Source: an uncultured bacterium
GTDB lineage: Bacteria > Acidobacteriota > Thermoanaerobaculia > Multivoradales > J023
DNA: 37,944 nucleotides
Assembly: GCA_937948815.1 (NCBI GenBank)
Contig: CALFAM010000241.1
Location: 1 to 37,944, forward strand
Direction: 5' to 3'
Position numbers and translations under genes: made by a program
Shown: piece after piece, positions 16,879 to 25,377 of the stretch
How positions within the stretch are numbered: position 1 is the first letter of the stretch
Layout: each line of letters starts with the position of its first letter
Notes under the pieces: generated by a model
The model's database searches: none
Told to the model about the DNA's origin: nothing
Seen by the model: only the letters and a program-made list of their open reading frames with translations

Positions 16879-16935
16879 CCGCGTGGACGCATCCCTGGGC
16901 GTGCTCGCGACCGCGGCGTCGGGGAAGCTCCTGGA

Positions 16936-16980
16936 CTTTGCAATATAAATATAGCTAAGATTGTAAGAGTTTGTTGTTCT
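16936..16980. promoter_or_regulatory. AT-rich island before the metalloprotease gene
   Basis: In an otherwise G+C-rich region, about 45 bases are strongly A+T-rich and include TATAAATATAG and a following TTGTAAGAG. The stretch lies ~170-210 bases upstream of the metalloprotease start and is a likely promoter or regulator-binding region. I could not place a convincing -35/-10 pair. Confidence 0.3.
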
Positions 16981-17148
16981 GAGCTCGTGCCTCACGACTT
17001 GCGTTGCGCCCGGCGCTTCTTGGCGAGTCGGCAAGGTCAGCTGGTGGGAGGGATTCAACCAAGACAGCATGGAAAGGGAGAACGCGAGCTCCGTGTGACA
17101 CGGCCTCAGGCTCCGTCGAATGTCGACTGAACCAAGGAGGTCTTCAAC

Positions 17149-19242
17149 ATGGGTACGACAGCTTCGTCTGGTCCTCGCTTCGTCACGACACGTTGGGTTT
17201 TTGTTTCGCTCTGCTGCGGTGCGGTGTTGCTCGCTGCGCCCATCCTGGCTTCGTCGCCCGATCGTCTCTTTACCTACGATCCCGGCCTGCCCTCGAAGGC
17301 GTTCGAGGAGGTGGCCGTCTCGGGCGCGGTCGCGCGCTACGACGTGGTGCTCGATGCCGCGTTGGTGGCGACCAATCCACCTACGCTCGAGCTCGCCTTG
17401 CCAGACGGTCGGGTGCTGGTCGCGTCTCGCGAGCTCTTCCTGATCGAGGACGCCGGCCTGACCAGTTGGGTGGGCACGGCGCGACTTCCCGATGACGGGC
17501 TGACCACCGATGGTGGCTACCTTCAACTCATCCATCACCGTGACCACGTCACGGGCATCTTGAACCTGGATGACGAGCAGTACCGGCTGATCAGCGCCGG
17601 GCCCGGTCTGCATCAATTTGTGCGAATCGAGGCATCCACGCCGTCCTGCGGCCTGGATGCGACCGATGTCGACGCAGCACCGAGTCTGCCGATCGTGCCG
17701 CCCGATGTCGCCGAGGCGCCGGTCGGACAGCCCACCCGCAAGATGACGACCGAGATCGACGTCCTGGCGGTTTACACCAACGGTTTCTCCGGCGCCGCCG
17801 AGACTGGCGTGCGCGACTTCATCGAAGACTCGGTGGTCTTGGCCAACACCGCGTTCATCCGTAGCCAGGTGAGCGCACGCTACCGCCTGGTGCACATGGC
17901 CAAGCTCACTGGAGCGCAGCCGCCGCAGAATACCGGCCTCTCGGCATGGCAGTGGATCAACACCGAGCCGACCGAAGTCGCGAACCTGCGCGATGCCTAC
18001 GGTGCGGACATGGTGGCGCTCTTCGTGCCGCAGTCTTTTTCAGCCGTCTTCTGTGGCATTGCCAACCTGCCGCAGTCGAATGGAGGCATCCTGAGCGCCA
18101 CGATCGGCGGCGTCACCACCTCGATCCCGGGTCTCTTCGGACAACGTGCCTTCACCGTGCACCGGGATGGCTGCGGTCTCAACGACTTCACGTTCGGCCA
18201 CGAGCTCGGGCACAACTACGGCATGCTCCACACCGGCTCCGACCCGCTGCCACTGTTCAGCTTCGCCAGCGGCCACCAGTTCGCGGTCAACGGCGTGAAC
18301 AAGGCTTCGATCATGGAATGCATCCGCATCGGTGGGCCGATCACCGGGGCCGTGTGCACACGGGTGAACAATTTCTCCAACCCGAACGTCAATCTCGGCG
18401 GTTCCGCGACCGGCACACCGACCAAGGACAACGCGCGGGTCGCGACCACACAGAAAGCCTCCTATGCGGCATTTCGGCCGAAGGAGGTTGGCACCTGTAC
18501 GCCGACTTCGACGCGACTCTGCCTGCTCAAGAATCGCTTCCAGGTGGAGGTGGACTTCGTCGACGGCGGCGTGACCAAGAAGGCGCGCACCAAGACCTTT
18601 TCCGATGAGACTGGCTTCTTCTGGTTCTTCGCCGCGGCCAACCTCGAGGTCGGCGTCAAGATGCTCGACGGCCGGTCGGTAAACAACCGCTTCTGGGCGT
18701 TCCACGGCGCCATGACCAATCTTCAGTACACCGTGAAGATCACGGACACGATCAAAGGAACCACGAAGAACTACTCGCGGCCGGCCTCCTCCGGCACGGT
18801 GAACTGTGGTGGTGCTGACACCCAGGCTTTCCTCAAGGCAGTGCCCTCTGCTTCGGAAGGCGTGTCGGAGGGTTCCGGGTTCTTGACATTCGACGCGGAT
18901 CTCGCCGCACCCGCGGGGAAGGCCGCGTGCGCACCGACCAGCAAACGCCTCTGCCTCCTGGGCAACCGATTTCAGGTCGAGGTCAAGCGTGGCGGCGTGG
19001 TGCAGAACGGCTTCGAGCTGACGGATTGGAGTGGTGTCTTCACCTTCTTCAGCACGAGCAACGGCGAGGTGCCCGTGAAGGTGATCGATGGCACCGCCTT
19101 CAATGGAAAATTCTGGGTGTTCTTCGGATCGATGACCGATCAAAGCTATCAGGTGGTGGTGAAGGACACGGTGACCAACGTGACCAAGACCTACTCCAGC
19201 CCGCAGGCCTTCTGTGGCCGCGCCGATACGAGCGCCTTCTGA
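17149..19242 (+). CDS. Secreted zinc metalloprotease (metzincin, reprolysin-like) with two C-terminal repeat domains
   Basis: A 697-residue secreted protein. A signal peptide of about 35 residues is followed by a propeptide-like region. The metzincin catalytic domain (~200-445) has HELGHNYGMLH (H351, E352, H355, H361) and a Met-turn at SIMEC (M389). The C-terminus holds two tandem copies, starting near Cys450 and Cys594, of a domain with the pattern C-x-PTS-x-RLCLL-x-NRFQVEV, then FWFF or FTFF, VKxxDG, FWxFxGxMTxxxYxV, DTxxxxTKxYS and CGxADTxAF. I know this domain from many secreted proteins of Thermoanaerobaculia-like Acidobacteriota, where it probably anchors or sorts; its function is unproven. 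AAGGAGG precedes the ATG at 17149. Target proteins are unknown. The G8 gene follows on the same strand. Confidence 0.85.
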   Translation: MGTTASSGPRFVTTRWVFVSLCCGAVLLAAPILASSPDRLFTYDPGLPSKAFEEVAVSGAVARYDVVLDAALVATNPPTLELALPDGRVLVASRELFLIEDAGLTSWVGTARLPDDGLTTDGGYLQLIHHRDHVTGILNLDDEQYRLISAGPGLHQFVRIEASTPSCGLDATDVDAAPSLPIVPPDVAEAPVGQPTRKMTTEIDVLAVYTNGFSGAAETGVRDFIEDSVVLANTAFIRSQVSARYRLVHMAKLTGAQPPQNTGLSAWQWINTEPTEVANLRDAYGADMVALFVPQSFSAVFCGIANLPQSNGGILSATIGGVTTSIPGLFGQRAFTVHRDGCGLNDFTFGHELGHNYGMLHTGSDPLPLFSFASGHQFAVNGVNKASIMECIRIGGPITGAVCTRVNNFSNPNVNLGGSATGTPTKDNARVATTQKASYAAFRPKEVGTCTPTSTRLCLLKNRFQVEVDFVDGGVTKKARTKTFSDETGFFWFFAAANLEVGVKMLDGRSVNNRFWAFHGAMTNLQYTVKITDTIKGTTKNYSRPASSGTVNCGGADTQAFLKAVPSASEGVSEGSGFLTFDADLAAPAGKAACAPTSKRLCLLGNRFQVEVKRGGVVQNGFELTDWSGVFTFFSTSNGEVPVKVIDGTAFNGKFWVFFGSMTDQSYQVVVKDTVTNVTKTYSSPQAFCGRADTSAF

Positions 19243-19251
19243 TCGAGACCC

Positions 19252-19284
19252 ATCCGCGCATTGCGATGCGGGCGATGCGCGGAT
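19252..19284 (+). terminator. 10-bp stem-loop after the metalloprotease gene
   Basis: ATCCGCGCAT (19252-19261) pairs perfectly with ATGCGCGGAT (19275-19284) across a 13-base loop, ten bases after the stop codon. No T-run follows, so it may protect the 3' end or attenuate rather than act as a classical terminator. Confidence 0.4.
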
Positions 19285-19378
19285 TGGGCGCGGGAAAACG
19301 CCTCTACAAATAGGTAGTCGACACCGGCTGCCTCATCCGCCGACTCGGGGCGATCACCAACTTCAAGGAGCATCCATC

Positions 19379-21742
19379 ATGAGACAGCTTGTAGCCATCG
19401 CCTTCACGACGCTTACCGTCCTCTTCTGCGCGGGCGCCGCCCATGCCGGACCCTTCCCGGACGCCGCGGACGGTACCTTCGAATACGTTGCCGTGCGCAG
19501 TGGCGCGTGGCATAGCGACAGCACCTGGAGCGGTACTGGGATCCCGGGACCGGGCGACGATGTTCTCGTTCCGGCGACCTGCAACGGTTCAGCTTGCCTC
19601 GTCACCGTTCAGCGTGTCGAGCCCGACGCCATCCGCTATCTCAAGGTCGATGGCGAGTTCCGCCTGTGGATTCACAGTGATACCAAGCTCGAGGTGGAGA
19701 CGATCTATGTGGCCAGCGGTGCCACGTTCCGCATCGGCGCGGGCGGTCCGAACCATGTCGGTAGCGCCTTCAAGGCCGAGGTAGTCTTCACGGGTTCGGG
19801 TGCGCTCGACACCGTCTGGGACCCCAAGCAGATGACCCGTGGCCTGGTGTCGGACGGCGCCATCCGCTGGTACGGCGAGCCCAAGAAGCACATGGCGGCG
19901 AAGTCGTCGGACGCGCTCGCGGGCGCGACGTCCGTAACCGTCGATCTGCTGCCGGGCGATTGGGAGGTGGGCGACGAGGTCGTCCTCACCGGCAGCCATT
20001 TCGATCGCTACACGAGCCCCACGTCCTCGCAAGACGAGGTGAGGACGATCAACGGCTTTGTTGCGAACGGCTACAGCTTCGTGAAGGACCTCGAGCACGA
20101 CCATCGCCGTGCCGCGCCGAACATGGATCTGCATGTTGCCAATCTGACCCGCAACCTGGTCTTCCGCTCGGCGTCGACGTCACCGATCGCGAACCGCGGT
20201 CACATCATGTTACGCAGTGGCGATGTGATCATCCACAACGCTTCTTTCGAAGGTCTCGGGCGCACCAACAAGGCGGTGCCGCTCAACGACCTCATCGTCA
20301 CGCTTGAGCCGAATTCGACCAATCCGACGAGCTTCGAGGTCGTCGAGCCTTCGACCCCACCGAGCAATCCGCGTGGGCGCTACAGCCTCCACTTCCATCA
20401 AAACGGGGTCGCCAACCCTGCCGGGCCGCCTGCATCGACCGTGCACGGCAGTGTCGTGCGTGACGCGGCTGGTTGGGGGTTCGTCAACCATTCGAGTCAC
20501 GTGGACTTCCAGCGCAATGTGGCCTATGACTTCGTGGGAGCTGGCTTCGTGACCGAATCCGGCGACGAGCTCGGCAACTTCTTCGAGAACATCGCCATCC
20601 GAGGCCGTGGCGACGGCGTCTTCGATCCCATCTTCCGATTCGTTTTCAACAATGCGCAGCGTCCGCAGCCCCTCTCTGACTTCGGCTTCCGGGGCGATGG
20701 ATTCTGGTTCCAGGGGCCTGCGATCCGCGTGCGCGACAACGTGGCGAGCGGCTGTGACAGTGCGGGCATGGTGTGGTTTACCACCGGCGCGCCCCTGCCG
20801 ACCGCGTTCTACACCGACACCGACGGCTACCAGAAGAACAAGTACAGCCACTTCCCGCGCGCGTGGATCGACATGGTCTACGGCGCCGGTACGGCGGCGA
20901 GCCTCAACCCGCGCCACTGGCAGCGACCGGGCGAGACCGGCACCGACCGCATCGTCGTCGTCGATCTGCCGATTCTCGAGATGGACGGCTTCGAAGCCTA
21001 TGGCAATTACGTGGGCTTCCGCCTGCGCTTCAACAACTCGAACAGCGTCGCCTGGTACAACGACTTGAGCTTCGACTACCACCTCGACATCCAGTCGTCA
21101 GGTGCGGTCGATCGTCGGACCCAGCGTATCGACAACCTCAAGCTTTGGAACAACCAGCAGGCCTTCCGCATGCGCTATGCCGACCGGACCGACTGGAGCG
21201 GTGTGGAGGCGATCAACCGCCTGGCCTACGATGAGCCGTCCAGCAATCAGAGTGTGGAATGGGCCGCGGGCCATAGCGGCGCCGAGCTCTTCCACGAGCT
21301 CCACGATCATCGCTTCCTCGACTCGCTGATCATCCAAGGCTACCCGGTGGCCGGCCAGATCCAGAATGGCATCACCGAGGAGCGCGCGGAGTTCATCTTC
21401 AACGGTCAGAAGTACGAGGGCTTTGCCAATGCCGACGAATGGCATTCCGGGATATCGTGCACCCGGCCGACCAACCCCATCGCCACGTCGACGTTGACCA
21501 CCCGCGCATCGCTCAGCTGGACGTCGACGAGCCCGCGGCACGCCGTGCGTTACCGCCCGGTCGGCGAGCAGCTGTGGACCTATCGCGGACCCAACGCCGG
21601 CAATACGGTGACGCTGACTGGTCTCACGCCGAACACCAACTACGAGTTCCAGGTGGTCGCCGGTTGCGCCAAGACCATTGCCGCGGGCACCTTCGACACG
21701 TTGTCCCGCTGGTCCGTGGTCGGCACGTTCTCGACGCCCTGA
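19379..21742 (+). CDS. Secreted G8-domain/right-handed beta-helix protein with C-terminal FN3 (CEMIP/TMEM2-related)
   Basis: A 787-residue protein with a signal peptide ending near residue 23 (AHA). Next comes a G8 domain (~41-150) with the WSGTGIPGPGDDVLVP opening and a conserved LKVDGEFRLW strand. A long parallel beta-helix follows, with the wording seen in the CEMIP/TMEM2 family: GRYSLHFHQNG, then VVRDAAGWGFVNHSSHV, NVAYDFVGAGFV and ESGDELGNFFENI. A fibronectin type III domain closes the protein (~705-787, LTGLTPNTNYEFQVV). Animal relatives bind or degrade hyaluronan; bacterial members are mostly uncharacterised, so polysaccharide binding or cleavage is inference. I chose the ATG at 19379 for the signal peptide and the AAGGAG upstream. 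Confidence 0.82.
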   Translation: MRQLVAIAFTTLTVLFCAGAAHAGPFPDAADGTFEYVAVRSGAWHSDSTWSGTGIPGPGDDVLVPATCNGSACLVTVQRVEPDAIRYLKVDGEFRLWIHSDTKLEVETIYVASGATFRIGAGGPNHVGSAFKAEVVFTGSGALDTVWDPKQMTRGLVSDGAIRWYGEPKKHMAAKSSDALAGATSVTVDLLPGDWEVGDEVVLTGSHFDRYTSPTSSQDEVRTINGFVANGYSFVKDLEHDHRRAAPNMDLHVANLTRNLVFRSASTSPIANRGHIMLRSGDVIIHNASFEGLGRTNKAVPLNDLIVTLEPNSTNPTSFEVVEPSTPPSNPRGRYSLHFHQNGVANPAGPPASTVHGSVVRDAAGWGFVNHSSHVDFQRNVAYDFVGAGFVTESGDELGNFFENIAIRGRGDGVFDPIFRFVFNNAQRPQPLSDFGFRGDGFWFQGPAIRVRDNVASGCDSAGMVWFTTGAPLPTAFYTDTDGYQKNKYSHFPRAWIDMVYGAGTAASLNPRHWQRPGETGTDRIVVVDLPILEMDGFEAYGNYVGFRLRFNNSNSVAWYNDLSFDYHLDIQSSGAVDRRTQRIDNLKLWNNQQAFRMRYADRTDWSGVEAINRLAYDEPSSNQSVEWAAGHSGAELFHELHDHRFLDSLIIQGYPVAGQIQNGITEERAEFIFNGQKYEGFANADEWHSGISCTRPTNPIATSTLTTRASLSWTSTSPRHAVRYRPVGEQLWTYRGPNAGNTVTLTGLTPNTNYEFQVVAGCAKTIAAGTFDTLSRWSVVGTFSTP

Positions 21743-22080
21743 GAAAGGGCGGGAGCCTCGCGTCTCCACCGAGCATGGCGGCGCTCTGCGCCGGACGGCA
21801 TCGCCTCCATAGCGGTTGCCGTCCGGCCGGCCGACAGCGGCTCGTCATCATGCGTCGGAACCAGAATCGGGCTTCGCGATCAGGGTTTCGGCGAGCGCCG
21901 ATTTCAATCCGCCTGCTTTCACGATGATCGCGACGTTCTGCAGAATCGCAGCGTGGACCTTGCGATGGTGGTCACGGCGAGTATGCGATGCACGTAACCG
22001 TTCTTGGCGAGTACATACGATTTGGGAAGCGAAGGATGCCAAGAAGTCATCGAGAGCCCAAGGCGAGCCGACGCTGGTGC
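21743..22080. other. Intergenic region between convergent genes
   Basis: This 338-bp gap separates the G8 gene (plus) from the second M48 gene (minus). It holds one strong stem-loop (21790-21827) and nothing else I can support. A minus-strand open frame running from 22168 to 21848 overlaps the M48 gene and has no start signal. Confidence 0.5.
21790..21827. terminator. 11-bp stem-loop between convergent genes
   Basis: GCCGGACGGCA (21790-21800) pairs perfectly with TGCCGTCCGGC (21817-21827) around a 16-base loop. It lies 47 bases after the G8 stop codon, a good place for a transcription end signal from that gene. It lacks a following T-tract. Confidence 0.45.
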
Positions 22081-23328
22081 TCAGGTCGACGGCGCGGTCT
22101 GCTCGACTGTGAAAGTCCTCTCGATGTCGTCGGCGGTTCCGGGGTCGGAGTCGGCACCGCTCGACCACAGGGTGAGCTCACCGTCGATCTCGTAGAAGCC
22201 GTACTGCAGCGAGTCGAAGGGGTCTCGGGGGGCTGTGGTGCCGAGCAAGTCCTCCCACAGTGCATCCAGCTCGTCCGTGTCCTCGGGAATGGCCGCGCCA
22301 TCGGCGACCGCGATCCGGACGGTGTCGATGATGGTCTCGAAGTCCGCTTCGACTTGTGCCCGCGCGGCATCGGTGTCCCCTTCGAAGGGCGTCGTGACAT
22401 CGTCTGCGAAGGCCGAAGGCTCGTTGAGTGCATCGAGACTGTTTTGCAAGGACGGCAGGAGCAGGGCGAAGACGAGCACCGAGCCAATGACCGGGATGAT
22501 GAAGATGCTTCCCATGATCAGCGTGGCGCGAAGCGGCCCTCGGATCGAGCGGGCCACTCCCTCCGTGAGGCTCGGTCGCAGTGCGGCCACGCGACTGGAC
22601 AGCGGCGGATAGCCGGAGAGCCACTTGCCGATGGTCATCCAGCCCGTGTCGAGGTCCTCGGATTGGGCGACGTAGGCCTCGAGATTGACCGCGGGACCGT
22701 GCTTACGCCCGGCGGCCAGCAAGGTCAGGCCGCGGGTGGCGCCCCGTTCGTCGCCGCAGAGAATGGCACCGTAGCGGTCACAGGTGAGCTCGCAGGCGCG
22801 CGAATAGGCGTGGCCGAGGAAGGGGATCAGGGTGCCGGGCGCGATCAGCCACCACCAGTCGAGGTGGCGTGCGTGGATGTGGCCGATCTCGTGGCCGATG
22901 ATCATGTCGCGTGCCGTGTCGTCATCCTCGCAGGCTTCCAGGAGATCCGAGAACAGCACGATGATGCGGGTGCGGAAGAAGCGGGTGGCGAAGGCGTTCA
23001 GCGATCCGCCAGCCTCCATCACGTATGCCGCCGGTACTTCCGGCAACCCAGCGCGCTGCGAGAGTGTTACGACACGTTCGTATAGCGCGGGGAATTGCTC
23101 GGGGCCGAGACGGACCGCGCTGCCACGCACGTAGGCGACGAACGTCGCACGGACGAGAAAGAGAAAGAGGCCGATCAACGCGGCGTAGAGGATTCCGACC
23201 AGCGACAGCGCGAGGAGCAACCAGACCACCAGGGATCCGAAGACGACGAAGACGAAGAGCGGGGTTTCGCTCGCCCAGCGTTCGACCCGAACGGGGCCTT
23301 GGTTCAAGCTTGATTCATCTTGAGACAT
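22081..23328 (-). CDS. M48-family membrane protease with pseudopilin-like C-terminal tail
   Basis: A 415-residue protein. Two N-terminal membrane helices (~23-62) precede an M48 domain with GHEIGH (H146, E147, H150) and the third ligand E180 in ELTCDRYG; GGSLNAFAT marks the upstream strand. Another hydrophobic segment lies near residues 275-305 (ATLIMGSIFIIPVIGSVLVF). The last ~110 residues are acidic and end in a segment resembling the C-terminus of type II secretion pseudopilins: DPFDSLQYGF, then LWSSGADSDPGTADDI at about 369-402. The tail probably faces the periplasm. The ATG at 23328 has AAGGA six bases upstream; an in-frame ATG 12 codons earlier would include this signal. It is divergent from kynureninase. 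Confidence 0.85.
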   Translation of the reverse strand: MSQDESSLNQGPVRVERWASETPLFVFVVFGSLVVWLLLALSLVGILYAALIGLFLFLVRATFVAYVRGSAVRLGPEQFPALYERVVTLSQRAGLPEVPAAYVMEAGGSLNAFATRFFRTRIIVLFSDLLEACEDDDTARDMIIGHEIGHIHARHLDWWWLIAPGTLIPFLGHAYSRACELTCDRYGAILCGDERGATRGLTLLAAGRKHGPAVNLEAYVAQSEDLDTGWMTIGKWLSGYPPLSSRVAALRPSLTEGVARSIRGPLRATLIMGSIFIIPVIGSVLVFALLLPSLQNSLDALNEPSAFADDVTTPFEGDTDAARAQVEADFETIIDTVRIAVADGAAIPEDTDELDALWEDLLGTTAPRDPFDSLQYGFYEIDGELTLWSSGADSDPGTADDIERTFTVEQTAPST

Positions 23329-23350
23329 GATTCCTTCCTCTCTGGGTTGA

Positions 23351-23379
23351 ATTTTATTCACCATGGTCGGTCCGGCCGA
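23351..23379 (-). promoter_or_regulatory. Possible promoter of the second M48 gene
   Basis: Read on the minus strand, a -10-like TAAAAT (plus positions 23351-23356) lies ~22 bases before the start codon, with a weak -35-like TCGGCC 17 bases further upstream. The -10 is good and the -35 poor. Confidence 0.3.
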
Positions 23380-23552
23380 CTGCGAACGGGCATGGTCCGT
23401 CGTCTGCGCTCGACGAGCGCCGTCGTCCGGCTCGCGCAGGGTCGCACGTGCTCGGAGCTTGCCGCGACAAACGCGAATCAGGACAGCCCTACGAGGTGTT
23501 CACCTAGTCCTTCGCGATTCGATGTCGAGGTGGGCCAGACTACGATAGTGGA

Positions 23553-24833
23553 ATGGGTTTCACGGTACGCTTCCGCATGATGAAGAGCGAAGAGGTGCCC
23601 ATCGACGTACCGCGGGAGCAGTTTCTTGCCTTCGACGCGCAGGACCCATTGGCGGAAGTGCGAGAACGCTTCGTGTTGGCCGATGAGCTGATCTACCTGG
23701 ACGGCAACTCACTCGGGGCCTTGCCCAAGGCTGTGGCCGGGCGCCTCGCGCACACCGTGGAGCAGGAGTGGGGCGTCCGCTTGGTGCGCTCCTGGAACGA
23801 TCCTTGGATCGACCTTTGGCGGTCGGCAGGTGGCAAGATCGCGCGTTTGATCGGCGCGCGCGGCGAGGATGTCGCGGTGGCTGATTCGGTTTCCGTGAAT
23901 CTCTTCAAGTTGCTGGCCTCAGGTCTGGATTTGCGCCCGAATCGTCGGGTGGTTTTGATCGATGATTCAGACTTTCCGACCGATCGTTACGTGGCTGACG
24001 GCTTGTGCAACTTGCTCGGTGACCGAGTCACCCTTCGCCGGGCGAAAGGGGATCTGCGTCGTGCGCTGGATGACGACGTGGCGATCGTGCTCAGCAGCCA
24101 TGCTTCCTACCTGACCGGCGCGCTGGCCGACATGCGCGCCGTGACCCACGCAGTGCACGAGGCCGGGGCGCTGATGCTCTGGGATCTTTCGCACACGGCC
24201 GGTGTGGTCGACATCGATCTCTCGGGCTGCGATGTGGATTTCGCGGTCGGCTGTGGATACAAGTATCTGAGTGGCGGCCCTGGCGCGCCCTCCTTCCTCT
24301 ACGTCGCGCCAAGGCTGCAGGACGAGGCGCGTACGCCGCTTCAAGGTTGGCTCGGGCACGAAGACATCTTCGCTTTTGCCGACCACTACCGACCGGCGCC
24401 GGGCGTCGAGCGCTTTCAATGCGGCACCTGGCCCGTGCTCAGTCTGAGCGCGCTCGACGAAGCGCTCGATGTCTTCGAGGCGCTCGACATGGCTGCCATA
24501 CGCGCCAAGTCACAAGCTTTGTCGGCACGCTTCCTGGAGCTGATCGAGCCGCTGATCGATCGGCATGGCATCACCGTCACGACGCCAATCGAGCCACAGG
24601 ATCGCGGCAGTCAGATCTCGCTGAGTCATCCGGATGGCTATGCTGTCATTCGTGCCCTGATCGAGCGCGGTGTGATCGGTGACTTTCGAATGCCCGATAT
24701 CATGCGCTTCGGCTTTGCGCCGCTCTATGTTCGGTTCGTGGATGTGTGGGATGCCGCCGCCGCGTTGACCGATGTCCTGGACTCCGGAAGCTATCGCGCG
24801 GAGCGATTCCGCGCTCGCACCAAAGTCACGTGA
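23553..24833 (+). CDS. kynU: Kynureninase
   Basis: A 426-residue PLP enzyme that cleaves L-kynurenine to anthranilate and alanine in tryptophan catabolism (EC 3.7.1.3). Conserved blocks are YLDGNSLGALP (48-58), FPTDRY (141-146), WDLSHTAG (210-217, with the PLP-pyridine Asp211 and His214), and the PLP lysine K237 in GYKYLSGGPGAP. GWLGHED and the late FGFAPLYVRFVDVWDA are also typical. The length is normal for the family. No other kynurenine-pathway gene is in the window. The ATG at 23553 has no clear ribosome site; TACGAT lies seven bases before it and could be a -10 element of a leaderless transcript. An ATG pair at 23577 is an alternative start. Confidence 0.93.
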   Translation: MGFTVRFRMMKSEEVPIDVPREQFLAFDAQDPLAEVRERFVLADELIYLDGNSLGALPKAVAGRLAHTVEQEWGVRLVRSWNDPWIDLWRSAGGKIARLIGARGEDVAVADSVSVNLFKLLASGLDLRPNRRVVLIDDSDFPTDRYVADGLCNLLGDRVTLRRAKGDLRRALDDDVAIVLSSHASYLTGALADMRAVTHAVHEAGALMLWDLSHTAGVVDIDLSGCDVDFAVGCGYKYLSGGPGAPSFLYVAPRLQDEARTPLQGWLGHEDIFAFADHYRPAPGVERFQCGTWPVLSLSALDEALDVFEALDMAAIRAKSQALSARFLELIEPLIDRHGITVTTPIEPQDRGSQISLSHPDGYAVIRALIERGVIGDFRMPDIMRFGFAPLYVRFVDVWDAAAALTDVLDSGSYRAERFRARTKVT

Positions 24834-24865
24834 TCACCCTCTTTGCACGACGAATCGGTCGAAGC

Positions 24866-24895
24866 TTGTGATGGCTGGAGCTTTATGGCTATCAT
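24866..24895 (+). promoter_or_regulatory. Candidate promoter for the small secreted protein
   Basis: TTGTGA at 24866-24871 and TATCAT at 24890-24895 are separated by 18 bases. The predicted start near 24902 would give a ~35-base leader containing the GAGGGAG ribosome site. Confidence 0.42.
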
Positions 24896-24936
24896 TGCAT
24901 CGCTGGAATTCTCCAGTGTCCTTGAGGGAGTTCATA

Positions 24937-25248
24937 ATGTCCGAATCGAAACGTTTCATCAGTCGTTTTCTGCTCTCAGCCATGGTCTTGGTCGCCGCGC
25001 TGTTCCTTGCTTCCGCGGCTCCTGCGGCTTGCACGGGTACGTGGACCGACTACTACGACTCATCGGCTTTCCTGGAAATTGTCGGCACGAAAGTGAGCTG
25101 CCCAGGTTTCCCGGATCAGATCGATACGGATCCCGATGGCAACTACACCGAGACGTCGTTCTTCATCGCGGAAGAAATTGATTGCCCATGCGGCGGCGGC
25201 GGCGGTGGCGGCGGTGGCGGCGACCAGGGCGAGCAGGGCGAGAACTAG
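24937..25248 (+). CDS. Small secreted Cys-containing protein with polyglycine tail
   Basis: A 103-residue protein. An N-terminal signal peptide (SRFLLSAMVLVAALFLASAAPA) leaves a mature peptide of about 70 residues starting near ACTGTW. It contains DYYDSSAFLEIVGTKVSC, two further cysteines in a CPC motif, then ten glycines in a row and an acidic end (DQGEQGEN). The YY...VG...C wording resembles short secreted proteins of the DUF6289 kind (recollection, not verified). GAGGGAG precedes the ATG at 24937, and a GNRA-loop hairpin follows the stop. It has its own candidate promoter, so it need not belong with kynU. The function is unknown; a peptide precursor or surface protein is possible. Confidence 0.65.
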   Translation: MSESKRFISRFLLSAMVLVAALFLASAAPAACTGTWTDYYDSSAFLEIVGTKVSCPGFPDQIDTDPDGNYTETSFFIAEEIDCPCGGGGGGGGGGDQGEQGEN

Positions 25249-25264
25249 CCCGGACATGCCATAG

Positions 25265-25280
25265 GACGGAGAGATCCGTC
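25265..25280 (+). terminator. Hairpin with GAGA tetraloop after the small secreted gene
   Basis: GACGGA and TCCGTC form a six-base stem closed by the GNRA-type loop GAGA, 16 bases after the stop. A short TCTC follows, but no T-run, so it is a weak terminator or mRNA-stabilising element. Confidence 0.35.
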
Positions 25281-25377
25281 TCTCGAGCCTCACCGCGCGA
25301 GATCACTCGCCGGTGGAGAAGGATCGCGATGACTTGTCATGAGTAGTTCGCGGATGCCGATCGGGAGGGATGAGGCA

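Noticed and set aside
21848-22168. A 106-codon minus-strand frame overlapping the end of the second M48 gene
   Set aside because: The C-terminal half looks mildly protein-like, but there is no start codon with a ribosome site, the frame starts inside the M48 gene, and I recognise no family.
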